A DNA stretch of 64,000 nucleotides from Angiostrongylus vasorum (lineage: Eukaryota > Nematoda > Chromadorea > Rhabditida > Metastrongylidae), in the NCBI GenBank assembly GCA_018806985.1, contig JADANN010000458.1, positions 1,488,001 to 1,552,000 on the forward strand, read 5' to 3'. The notes under the pieces are model-generated. The model saw nothing but the letters and a program-made list of their open reading frames with translations, was not told the origin of the DNA and searched no databases. The position numbers and the translations under genes are program-made. Every line of letters starts with the position of its first letter. The stretch's first letter is position 1. Below are positions 51,832 through 63,219 of this stretch, one piece after another.

Positions 51832-53960
51832 CTGAAACACCACCAGTCAGTCAGTCATTGCGCTGCTGAGCAACCGACTATCACAGTGACACTACGTGCT
51901 GGTGACTCCGAGCAAAAAAAAAGGAATGCATCTAGGAAACTCGCCCAGTAAACTCCGAAGAATGTCAAGCAATCATTGCTCAGTATAACATTCAAAGAAC
52001 AATTTAGGACGATATCTTCACTTGTCAAACGATGTTGCGCTAAAGTACACCACAGGTAAATCGGACATCTCGAGAGATCTCATTACGGTTACCCGGACGA
52101 GTTCACCGAGTATGGGGAACTATCCAACACTAGTTGGGTTTTGTTCATAAATTAGTGTTCAGCTTTAGTTGGCGTGACTGCGCAGCTGCCTAATTGGCTG
52201 GTTGAGAAATAAATGGTTAATCCACGTCAAAAAATATATCTATAAAGATAAAGATGGCTGTTTTTAGTTTATATCAGAGAAGGTAAGAAAAAAAATTTTG
52301 AGACTCGAAGGCTAAAGGGGTAAGCGTCAAATTTTCGTGCCGACTTCGATGGGGTTACATTTTACTTTCCACTCGTGTACTAGTCAGGGATATTGCCAAA
52401 CAAGACTACTGCAACAGCAAACCATTATTACGAAAATCTTACAGCATTGAAAATCAACAGATGTGATTTTATTCATCTGAGAGGATGCTCTGGGAGGAGT
52501 GTATCCTTACCAAAGATTTCCGATGAGTTCTCGAATATTCACATCCGAATTTCACAGTTTAAAATTTTGTTTTAATTGGAAAATAACCTGATGCGGACGT
52601 CGTGATGGTCACACTTTCCCAAACACTTTGCAGATTGAATACAACTTTTATTGAACATGAAAAATCAATCCTGTAACTTATTCGAGCCTTTCCGAACTCG
52701 TTCCATTTTATTTCAGGCACAAACAGGACGAATCCAATGAAAATGTCAAGAAAGTGTACCTGCTAACGTTTAAGTGTGTAACCCCTAGATTTCAGCAACC
52801 CACTATCACAGGGACACCAGGCCAACTAAAGTCTATCTATAAAGAGTTGGAAGAAGATTTCGCTGACTTCAAACAAATTTAAGGACAGTTTTCACAAAAT
52901 CCCATTTCGTTTTCCGCTGATTTCACTGCTTGTTTATAACACCGAACAGCACAAGAATACATTTGACTAAAGAACGTAAAGAACGAAAGCTGTTTAAGAC
53001 GGCAGTAATTTTGACAGCGAAGCCTTCAAATTGATGGATACTCGACGTAGTGTTTAGGGTTTACTATAAGTCGATCAATCGATCGATCGATACTGCAACT
53101 GATAGGAAAGTAAGAGGATGGAAGTAACGATGGGCGAATGGCGACAAACCGAGCGGAATACTTGGTCATGGAATGATCATGGAATGACATACAAATTCTA
53201 TAGGCTTGTCAATTCGAAAAGTCTCTTTGCGGGCGAAAGCTCCCACGCAGACCCAACAAACAGCTACGGCAACACTTGATGTTATTAAACATCCTTATTG
53301 ATGGGGTACTAACTCATCGGTGTTTAAACAGTTCAATGAGATTGAATAGGATAGAACAGAAAACTACACAAGCTATATATATAGATTTTTCATCCCTATG
53401 AATTGTTGGAGTCCCAGCACAAGTTCAATTCAAATTCGACTGGTATTTTTCTTGGTTACGCACGTTTTCTTTTTGGAAATCGACTTCATTAGGCGGTAGC
53501 TTACTTCTGTACATGTGAGGGTGGCATGTCATTTTACGACAAGGTTTCTTCTGGAATGGAGGCAGTTCCCATCATATGTTTATGCTAAGCTGAGCAATCG
53601 AATGGTGACTCCAAACTCCTTTACCTTACGAGTCGGACCATCTGTTGCACGTCATTGGGCACACAGTGACACCCTGATAATCTGGTACTATCACATTTCT
53701 TGACGATTTTGATGACGATTTATGGGTTTCTGGGAAGTGCAAACAATTTTAAAAAGAAAGAAAAACCACCTGAATCTGCTGAAGGTAGTAAAGAAAGAAT
53801 AAGAACTATGATGGGAGGTAGTAAATGCGTCATAAATGCACCTTAGTCACATAGCAGAAATTCGAATAGTAGTTGTACAGAAATACTTCCGCTCTTAGCA
53901 AAAAGTACTGTCAGCGGTCGTTTGAGGTACTATGACGGAGTGACTACGACAGACGTGTAC
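51832..53960. other. upstream of first found unc-5 exon, no gene recognised
   Basis: It is probably unc-5 intron or 5' flank, AT-rich. No frame shows a convincing signal peptide with a phase 1 donor. Confidence 0.4.
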
Positions 53961-53963
53961 GGA

Positions 53964-54021
53964 ACGCCCACGTTCTGGATGCGACAATGTGGGCGTGGCC
54001 GAGTGCCTCCGGTGGGCGTGG
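53964..54021. promoter_or_regulatory. GC-box-like cluster upstream of unc-5
   Basis: The decamer GTGGGCGTGG occurs twice (53,989-53,998 and 54,012-54,021), and the inverse CGCCCACG once (53,965-53,972). Such CACCC/GC boxes are bound by KLF/Sp-type factors in animals. The site is 2.1 kb upstream of the first found unc-5 exon. A role in unc-5 expression is inference from position only. Confidence 0.3.
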
Positions 54022-54869
54022 CGGGTGGGAAGTGAAAGTCGCCAGGCCGTCGACTTTCCTCTCATCTCCAGCCGCATTCCGGAAACTACTGTTATTAAAT
54101 TGTCGGTCTCAAAACATAAATGGTCCATTGACCTGTAAATTAAAGTAATTAAGCTAAATCTTAATGAGGCAGAAGTGAGATCGTCATTCGAAAGCTGCGC
54201 TAGACATTGCTGTTCTTTGGGACGTAAATGAAATGAGAAAGAAAAAAGAAGGATGGAATTAGCAAGTCGCATCGATTTCATATCTTATTTTAAAGCGGCA
54301 TTTATGTGAATACTACCTAGAAAGGTCTGCTTCCAATTCTTTGCTACTTTGTAGACATGTTCTTCTTCTGTAATTCAGCATAAAATATCACAATTACCTC
54401 TTTTAGGGAAGGTCTGGATACATAGACCGCAAGTATTTTTGTTCAAAATGACAACGCCCAGATATTCCCATTCAAGAAGCAATCTTCAAAAAGGCTTGAT
54501 AAAGGGGTATTGCACTGTGACCATCAAATGTGTGACTCCTCGTCAATGTGACTATCTCAGAAATGAGGACGAGTTTCCCATGAAGGACCTCACATAGACA
54601 CAGCGCATGGGACTGTACTTGGTGATGGGCTGGTGCTGAATGAAAAACGTAGCGAGTCAAAGGGAAGGAGCTTTAGAGCAAGGTGAAGTTATGCGGATCC
54701 CAGTACTTCTCACACTGAATTCGTTCCCTCGTATCCATTGTCTACAAAGATGGCTTCGGTTGCCGCTTGAAGATCTTCATGTCATCTTGAATGTCGTAGA
54801 ATGCTGCTCGAGAAATTCTCCCTGGAGTTCTGAGATAGCCGGGCTGGAATATTCCCAATTGGACTGCAG

Positions 54870-55008
54870 GGAGTGATTTTGTTTCCAGACAAGTCCGGTA
54901 CCAATTTCCCGACCATGGAGGGATGAGAGGCTTGGTTGTCCTGGAGCGGAATCGAAGTAGCACCACGCTCGTGATGATGGCCATCACTACCATTGTGCTA
55001 TCCCCCCT
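54870..55008 (-). repeat. partial SINE-A-related copy
   Basis: On minus: GATAGCACAATGGTAGTGAT (A box), CTTCGATTCCGC (B box), then CCAAGCCTCTCATCCCTCC and GGTACCGGACTTGTCTGG. The 3' half of the family is missing. Its promoter boxes differ from the other copies, suggesting a related subfamily with another tRNA head. Confidence 0.65.
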
Positions 55009-55684
55009 ATTTCTCATTACTAGAAGTTATATATTACATCCATTGTTTACAATTCTTCTATGTACTCCCGACTACAACGGCCGTAAAAGATTGTCTTCAC
55101 TCGCACAAAAAAAACCTGTAAAAATGTTCATTATGGACCGCCAATAATGTCTACTTCAAGCTGTTAAAAATCACTGAAGTTTGAAAATTGCTCTGACAAT
55201 TTCTGATCTTCACCATTTTTTCTTCGGCAACAGTGGAGATTTTGCGAAATCAACCACTAAGTGAAAACTTGTAGCGAGAAAAAAGTTCGCGAAGAATGCT
55301 GCCTTCCTTTAGTGAGGTCGACGGTGGCGAATGTTCTCACATAAAAACTACTAGCGAACACGATGGGATATGACGGTCGTCTGCCTGCATCGAAACATCG
55401 AAAACACTCAAAAGTAACAGTCCAAAAAATTCGCGTTTCAACTGACGCATACACATGCAGTATGAAAAGATAGTCGCCGTTCAACTGGCGGAGCAGTTAA
55501 ATGTGTGGACCCGATGATAGTCATGGGGGACTCCACATGTGGGAGGTGGACTACTTCTAAAGTAAAGAACGATAGAACATCTTTTCTATTGGCATGAAAT
55601 TTTGAAAGTAGCAGTAGCTCTTGAAAAAAATCGGACAGGAATGAGAAATTAGCAGTCAAATGTGAAACATTGCTAATTCAATCA

Positions 55685-55870
55685 CAATGATGCGGTGATG
55701 CCACCAAAACTCGGAACCTCAAGTGGGTTTCAAACCCACGACTACCCTTACTATGGGCTTACGAGCTGTCCATCTCACCAACCGAGGCTTCCGAGTTTTG
55801 CTCATATCTCAGCATACCTGAGGTTGTATTCCAGCTAGCAACTTGCTGTGAAAAAAAGGATATGCAAAGA
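55685..55870 (-). repeat. SINE-B-type unit with tRNA-Thr(AGT)-like body
   Basis: The tRNA-like body on minus (about 55,710-55,796) has acceptor GCCTCGG pairing with wobbles to TTGAGGT, an A-box region GTTGGTGAGATGG, an anticodon arm GCCC-ATAGTAA-GGGT (anticodon AGT), and a perfect T arm GTGGG-TTTGAAA-CCCAC. The flanks ATCTCAGCATACCTGAGG, GGTTGTATT and TTGCTGTGAAAAAAAGG on the right are the SINE-B tail, in the opposite orientation to the tRNA body. The SINE context and the TTT start of the T loop argue against a functional tRNA gene. Confidence 0.55.
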
Positions 55871-56572
55871 ACAAATGTTAAGACTACTGATTCTGTTCTC
55901 ACAAAGTAGACAGAAACTGGCTAACAATACGTGCTATTTCTACTTTACTTACCATGCATATTTATTATAGCATGTTTCAATTCATTTCAAAGATTTCGAA
56001 TTGGCTATCGAGAAGGCTTTTTAAGACGAAGATAGGGAGCTAAGCGTACACAAAGAATGATCATCTACTGCACCAAGACGGAAATGGGTTCCGTGTATGT
56101 CTGCATATATTTATTCATAAAAACTTTACAAATCGATCTGAACAGCATCCAGCAATCAGGTAAAAAGTCATGGCCATTTCTGTCGAAATAAACCTTAACT
56201 CTATTAAGTGACGGTGTAAACCTATATCCTCTACCTCAGACGACAAAACGAGGAAAAATAAGAGAGCGCGCGGTAGCCATGAACAGTAAGGCACGGTGCG
56301 TAAGAATGACAAATGGAGAGTTTCCTGAATCCCATTAAAATCAGTGGATAAATGGTGAGGTTACAGATGAGGGCAGGTAATTTCTTATCGCTTTCATTTA
56401 TCCGATTTGTATTAAAGCTTACGAAATGTGAACACCGAGTGAAAATACGTTTAATGAAAGACAGAACGTTATTTAATATTCCTACCTACATATGCCGGAA
56501 AACCCTCTTGGTAACTGTATAAAAAGTCCTTCAACTCATACATACAACTTTATAAAAGCATAAAAAAAGGAT

Positions 56573-56842
56573 AATTGGCGTTGATCAATCCCCTGTAGGA
56601 CGCGCTATGCATTCGACTTCATTAAGCATCGTCCGGAAGTGATTGAATGCATATCTGGCCTTTATAATGACTCGCGGTGGCTACCGATGCATCAAGCTAA
56701 TGCTGCTATCCTCCTAGACAAGTCTGGTACCAATTTGCCGATCCCGAAGGGATGGAAGGCTTGGTGGGCCATGGGAGCAGGTATCGATTCCACGTGTGTG
56801 CTACAGGGCGCCTACTACCACTGCGCCACACGCGACCCCTTA
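56573..56842 (-). repeat. SINE-A copy
   Basis: Tail at the left (GATAATTGGCGTTGATCAAT), middle blocks as in the other copies, and on minus the head GTGTGGCGCAGTGGTAGTAG at the right. Well preserved. Confidence 0.85.
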
Positions 56843-57474
56843 TAACTCTATAATTCCGACAATTGTCACTAATGGAGTGAAAACCAAGTGAGTGTGAATT
56901 TCTGCTCATCAGCGTCACATGGACGCAACATTGCAACTCGGGTGAGAATGATCCAGGAGCTCAGCGATCCGGCAGAAGTTTCCAACGTCTCCATAGCCGT
57001 CCAGTCGGATATCGAAGCACGACATTCGTCGTCAGTGCGTACAATTCTGAAGCGCTCCGACGTCGATGGCTGACAGATGTCTTCATGGACATCGCAACCG
57101 GTTCGACAGCTGTGCAGTTTGCGACATTTTCCTCACCAGAGAACACACGAAACGCAGAGACGTAGTAAAAACAGTAACGCTATTTAAATAATTACCACTA
57201 TGTTGAAATTTATTGGCACATAATATTGCGCTTTTTTCAAAGAGAATGTGAATCAAGTTTAAAATGCTGAAGCAACAAAGAACTGAATGGTAAGATGTCA
57301 ACCAGAATATTATCTGGAAAACTTCACAAATTAGAGGGTTATCTGTTTCAGTCCAAAGTAGTCCCAAAAAGAAGAGAATAAGCCTTAAAAACGAACACTG
57401 ATTTCAAAAAAGATACTCGGAATCAACTTTGGTAATATAAATAACATAAAAGTTAGCACTATGGTTTCAACTAC

Positions 57475-57760
57475 AGCCTCAGCATAACTGGGTTCAATGC
57501 CGACTCGGGCTCCCTAGATCAATCCCGCTGACGAGTGATTGCTGATGGCACTGGTCGATAGAAGTAGCTGAGAGACAAGCGAAATGAAGACCCGCATCGT
57601 GTGGTGGTGAACGCGTTAGCCTCTGGAAAGTGTAATACCGCGTTCGTTCCCCATCGCGAACACCTACAGTCCGGAGTTTTGCAAATATCTCAGAAAATTG
57701 TGGTTGTATTTCGCATCATACCCATGCTGTGAAAAAAAATTACAGCAGGCAGCAAATAAA
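57475..57760 (+). repeat. SINE-B copy, long form with leader and tail
   Basis: The leader has CAGCATAACTGGGTTCAATG (a second B-box-like element), then GTGATTGCTGATGGCACTGG and GCTGAGAGACAAGCGAAATG. The tRNA-like body TCGTGTGGTGGTGAACGCGT and GGAGTTTTGCAAATATCTCA follow, then the tail GTATTTCGCATCATACCCAT. It is the fullest example of the family. Confidence 0.8.
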
Positions 57761-60229
57761 AAAAGTAGCATAAATAACATTCTTTCAGATCGATGCGTAA
57801 GTTTACGACAAAAGTGACTGAACAGCCCGTAAGCATTCCTGGGGTTTTGCAGTTACAAAAAAAGGATTTAAAACCCTCGTGAATAAGCAGTTTAGCTAAT
57901 CCTCTTAATCTTAAAAAATAAAACCATTACACGTGCAACAGCATTTAGGTCTCAAATTCTGAAGACGATTCTAAGGCAAGACAATAAGAGTAAAAAAAAT
58001 TGTAGCGTGAAAAAAATTGTCCGCGTAGAAAGTCAGCACATTATGAAGAAAGTCGTAGAGGACATGAGTGTTAGGATGCATCATAGATGAATTAGCAACA
58101 TTTTTAGGGAAATTATCTTCAGCGACATGGGAACTAGACACGTTCATACGATAATTTTTGCTCGTAACAAGTCGGTGAAGTGGCGCGATGACAGTTTGAG
58201 TGCCAATTATGCAGAACACGAACCAGCCTTTTCGAATCAAAGGAACATAGTGGAAATAGGTTGCACCTTACCATACTGTGCCAATTCTGCAACCAACATG
58301 TAGCTCAGTCGTCCGTACAAGCTGATGTCCACTCGAATCGAATCACGCTGCCGTTATGAACTGCAGCAATTTTCATTCCTTCACTAGCTGTGAAATACTG
58401 GCGATTAATCAGACAGAAGGTCGACAATCAAGCTCTTTGTCCTCGCCGCATTTTGCGGACAATCCATGCAAATTTGCACAAATACGCACACCGGGACGGC
58501 ATTAAGGAGAAAGACACGAGGAACGGAAAACAAACTGGAGAGTAACGAGGCGTTGAACAGCATGCATGATGACTGCCCCTATATTGAGCACTACACTCAG
58601 AGCGCACCACATTCAAGAGCTGTCTGGAAAATGTCGCGGAAATAAAGGGTGGTACAAAAGTGTCAACTAAGAGACGAACCCAAAGCTCATATTTCTTGAG
58701 CTTATTTCTACCTTTGCATAAAAGTAAACATAGAAAACTCAGTGGTTCCTTTTTAATTTTCCCAAACTTTCTCATTTCAGAATGACAACTTCTTCATGAT
58801 GAAAACCGGAACTGTTTTTCGTTAGCGACTTCCATAGAAAATCTCTCTAAAATTCACTAACGATCAACGTTTGAAATCCATTTTACATTATCTGTATTAT
58901 CTTCAGCACTTTTAACAGTTAATTCGAAAGAGGGGAATAAAGCATCTATTCGACACCATCTGTAACCATTAAAGCCCAGTAGGCTCCGCTTATTCGGTTA
59001 ACGGATACGAAGAATATCACGCTATTGGTACGAGGCCCTTTTTTTAGATGATGGCTACGGCTGGCTCATTGAAATATGTTGTGGATGTTGTGGTATAGGT
59101 TTCTTCTCAGCCTGGGTTTTGGATGGAACTGTCGAATTCATTTCAACCATAGATGGACATTCTGGGAATGAACCTTTGCTACATTTTTTATACTCCACTT
59201 TCACTTAACCTCGGTGCAAATGCTCGATACTTTGTTGGATTATTAAGCTATTCCACAGCTTCGTCTTCTAGTGCCTTTGCTACACTTCGAATGTTAAACA
59301 CTCAGGAACACTCGTAGCTATGAACTTTTAAGCTTTAAGCGTAAGCTATTAAAATGAGAGGAACTTTAGGTAGAGGAAGAGAACTGGATGTTTATAGTCG
59401 ACATTCTCCGATGTCCTTCTTACGCACTAAAAAAGAACAGTGAGTAGACTGGTCCTATGATCACTGAAGCAGATTCCATCGGTTTTTATTACAATAGGAT
59501 TGCTTGCTATGTCTCTCTTATAAATTAACATCAACGTGTGGTTTCTGAACATAAGTGGATGTTATTTGGTGACCAAAATAGATGACTCTATTAGTGGAAT
59601 CTACTTGACACGACGTTGGTCGGATTGCTTATAATCTTCCCAAGATTGTGCGATACGAAAAATATTCCACTTGAAAAGTACTTGAATCCATCTGCAACTC
59701 TAAGAATTCACTCTGGATGCGACAATTTGAAAATCAAGGAATAATATTAATAGAGTACACCGAGGTCTTGTGAAAGAAGAAATAAGTAGGAAGAAGGAGA
59801 AAATGAAGTGAGCATCTGACTGCAGTAAGCTGATTTTGCCAGACATTCTGTAGAAAGACAGATGGACAGATGGGACAGATGTAAAATGCTCAGTATTCTT
59901 TTGCGTTTTTGCCTACAACTTGTAAAAGAGCATTCATTTCTTCCCAGTCTTCATTGTTTTACTCAATAACAACATATGGTGGGATGTTCTTTGCAATTTC
60001 GTTCAAAAGACAGCAGTATCTTCCTCTCTTCTTAGCATTAGCGACCACCGTGCGAGCCACAAATCCGAGTGGATGCAAAGGGAAACCAAGAATGCACAAA
60101 CAACTGCGCTCAGACTTGCCACGATTCACAGAAAGAGAATGGTTATAAATTGACCCATTCAGAAGCCAGGAAACAAAAAACTGCATGCCGAACGGTAGTG
60201 ATAACTCTATCAATCTTAATGGTACCGAG
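57761..60229. other. no gene recognised
   Basis: Open frames at 57,971-58,240 and 58,428-58,775 (minus) are rich in Cys, Phe and basic residues, as expected from chance reading of AT-rich DNA; no motif is seen. Confidence 0.4.
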
Positions 60230-60395
60230 CCGCTTTCAAAACTCCAAACCCTGGCCAAGTTCTAGCCTGTGGCTATCCTTTCCGGCGGCTCATATGTTAA
60301 CCACTGCACCACCGAGGCCCTTGCTTTGGTTTTCTTTTTAGCCAATTTTTACTACAACGGTGCCATTCAGCAATCATGCGAATGACCAGAGTGAT
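60230..60395 (-). repeat. SINE-B-related copy with a different head
   Basis: On minus: GCTGAATGGCACCGTTGTAG, then CCTCGGTGGTGCAGTGGTTA (A box), GCCGGAAAGGATAGCC, and a poor B box. It matches the 2,740 and 62,977 units in layout. Confidence 0.55.
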
Positions 60396-60511
60396 GCTGA
60401 AATATTTGCAGACTCTCCCCTTATCTCATTGAGTAACTACTATTAGCAATTATCATCACTTTTTATTTACCGCAGTTAAAAATAAAAAAGTGACAATATT
60501 GCGATCTATAC

Positions 60512-60765
60512 CACGGCCACAGCTTAACTGGGTTCAATGCCGATTTGCGAATCCCAGATCAATCCCTTTGGCAAGTGACTGTTTATAAAATCTGTAGATT
60601 AATATAACACGACTGAAAGAAAGGAGAAACGAAGGATGCGCATGGTGTGATGGTGGACGCATTAACCCCGGAAAGGGTATTAGCGTGTTCGGTCTCCACT
60701 GCAAACACTAGCGGTCCGGACTTTTGCACACATTTCAGCATCATTATGGTTATATTACCAATTAA
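60512..60765 (+). repeat. SINE-B copy, long form
   Basis: Leader ACAGCTTAACTGGGTTCAAT, then GAAAGAAAGGAGAAACGAAG, body GCATGGTGTGATGGTGGACG and GTGTTCGGTCTCCACTGC (B box), and GGTCCGGACTTTTGCACACA. Plus orientation. Confidence 0.75.
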
Positions 60766-61639
60766 AGTGTTTTTTCGTCCAATGTTCACCCTGCATCAAA
60801 TCTGCAGTAATCATCACTACTCATAGACTAAAGTAATGGTTAATATCGGTGAACGTACTAGCCGATTCGGTAATTGGAATAGTTGGCTATTATAGAATGC
60901 ATACACTTGTAGTTATTTACAGTTTTCGGTTATAAAAACTTTACGCGGAAGATCCGCATCTGCATTGGATTCTATCGGTCTGAAAAGCTATTAGAAGCCA
61001 CCTATGTCATCGTACCGTCTCACGTTTAGTGATGAAGTAATCCGCATAATCACTTTCGCCAGCGCTGCAGTGGATATTTTGAAAGGCTTAGCAAGAGAAT
61101 TTGTTTGCTTATAGTATGATAAACTTTACATTTAAAAAAGAACCATCGTCTTTTTTTCACAAAGCTTCAGAAGAGCGCTGGTTGAATTTCAACTTCGACA
61201 GTCAACTTATTCCGTAGGGACACGGCGAAACGACGTCAGCACCAGGTCGTTTAATAGAAATTCATGAATATTCAGTAGAGAAAGAGCTCGCGCAATACAG
61301 TACCTTCTGGTCAGAATGAATGAATTCAAAGAGGTGTCATTAATTCTTCGTAACCAAAAGTTCTCAGGTTATTACATCCATTGCGTATAGACTTGTCTGT
61401 TCATAGAAGAAACAAAGCAGAAAACAAATGGAGATCTATTACATTGTTTAGAAATCAATGCAGGATTTATAAATTCGTTCTTTTCTTCTACACGTAAAAT
61501 TGAACTATTTTTGTAATTCCAACAAATCCCAAGGGTAAAGTTTTGGGTGTTGGAACAGCAATTCCGGAAAATTTGATTTTATGAATTTAAACTTGGAGGT
61601 AGACTAGCCAAAAACCTCGAAACATTAATCTGACACGAG

Positions 61640-62000
61640 GCTAAGGAGTGTGAGCGAACCCACAGTGCAGTGTTGGTCTAGAAAATTTCGTCACAGCGAA
61701 TTTGACATTAAAGATGAATAAGGTCGTCGATGTCCTTCTGCTGTTGAAGACGATGACGAATAGAAGGTTGAGGTAGAAGCAACACATGCAAACCACTCAA
61801 GAGCTGGCAGAAGAACTCGATGTAAGCATCTCTAATACTTCGAAAGATTTTAAAGTCGAAAAAACTCAGCAAATGGATGGCAGAAGATTTGGCAACACGT
61901 CACACTACCGACGCTGCAAAGGTTAAACGAAGTGGACTATGAGGGTCTTGACAAGCATCTCGACAACTTCCTATGCGTGAAATGCAGCAGAAACTAAGTT
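61640..62000 (+). mobile_element. mariner transposase remnant (N-terminal HTH part)
   Basis: Across frames it reads KFRHSEFDIKDE, then VEDDDE, then EATHA and TTQELAEELDVSISNTSKDF (61,792-61,851). This matches the linker and second helix-turn-helix of mariner transposases (FDLEDKPRSGRP, LDDDEL, TT(R/Q)ELAEELGVS). The catalytic DDD part is missing, and stops occur throughout. Confidence 0.65.
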
Positions 62001-62099
62001 TTTATGCAACTGAATAAACAAATCTGTTATAAGTTCCAGAAGTATGTAGACTGCAATGGCGTTTACTTTGATTGGTAAAGTTTATCCTGAGCTGACAAA

Positions 62100-62395
62100 A
62101 AAGGATGTAAGATAAAGCTCTCGGCGTTGATCAATCCCTGAGGGATGCGCAGTGCATTCGACTTCACTAAGCATCGTTTAGAGGTGATTGAATGCATATT
62201 TGGCCTTTACAACGACTCGCGGTGGCCTACCGATGAATAGAGTCACTGCTGGTATCCTCCCAGTCAAGTCTGGTACCAATCCGCAGACCCCGTAGGGGAT
62301 GGAAGGCTTGGTCGGCCATGGGCGTCCGGATCGATTCCACGTGTGTGCTGCAGGGCGGCGCCTTCGACCACTGCGCCACACGCGCCATTCTTCCC
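62100..62395 (-). repeat. SINE-A copy
   Basis: Tail GATAAAGCTCTCGGCGTTGA at the left; on minus the head GGCGCGTGTGGCGCAGTGGT at the right. One of the best-preserved copies. Confidence 0.88.
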
Positions 62396-62976
62396 CAGCC
62401 GATACCACCTTAGATATCAGGGTTGAAAACGATACACATTCACTTTTGACGAAGTTTAGAGTATGGATCTCTACATTCCACCACTGTTGCTTATTTCCAT
62501 GTTATCATAATCAAGATAACCTTCAATCATGGAAGTTGGCGGCATGAGCTAGTCATGTCGGTGAATTCTTTGGTGCGGTGAGTGATAAGGATTATTTTAA
62601 TGTTTCAGGACGCTTACACTCTCGGGTCTATTGAGTACTACTACTAGTAGTCACAGCTCAAGCACTCATTCTCTGATTCATAGAGATTTTTCAACGTTTT
62701 TTAAACTTTTCAAAACAAATTGCGTAGAATCGTAACGATTTTTACGGAAGTTCTGTAAACTTAGGAAGATTTGTAATATTATGTATTTTCAGCACTAGTT
62801 CATTTGAACTTCTTAACTAACTTAAATGAGGGAGATTGCCTAATTGCATAACTTAGAGGGAATGGTTTCACACATTCCAAATTAGCATATGGCTTTTTGC
62901 AACAAAAATCAATTGTGTTTGTTTCATAAAAGTACTCAACGACACATAATAGTCCAGAAATGAGTTATTCTTTTAT

Positions 62977-63215
62977 AACCACAACGATGCTGAGATATTT
63001 GCAAAGCCCTCACGCCAGATTCAAACCTGCAACTATCGTTTCCGGATGCTCACGTGTTACCTACCGCGTTATCGAGTCCTTTCCTTTGACTTTTTCTCGG
63101 CCGGCTTTTTACCCCAACGATGCTATCAGCAATCGCCCGTCGATGGGAATGATCTGGGAAGCACTAATCAGCAGTGAATGGAGTTAAGCTGAGGCTGCAG
63201 CCGAAATCACAATGT
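62977..63215 (-). repeat. SINE-B-related copy with B-box
   Basis: On minus: GCAGCCTCAGCTTAACTCC leader, GCGATTGCTGATAGCATCGT, then TCGATAACGCGGTAGGTAAC (A box), GCAGGTTTGAATCTGGC (B box), and GCTTTGCAAATATCTCAGCA. The tRNA-like head differs from the 57,475 type, while leader and 3' block are shared. Confidence 0.65.
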
Positions 63216-63219
63216 TTAA

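Noticed and set aside
53895..54281. Minus frame starting MKSMRLANSILLFSFSF, another candidate unc-5 first exon
   Set aside because: The only phase 1 donor (GTCCCA) is poor and the hydrophobic core is short. It remains possible but is not supported.
56115..56312. Frame with a signal-peptide-like stretch (WLPRALLFFLVLSS) and a possible phase 1 donor, candidate first exon of unc-5
   Set aside because: It has no ATG; it starts only if TTG is used. The hydrophobic run alone is too weak.
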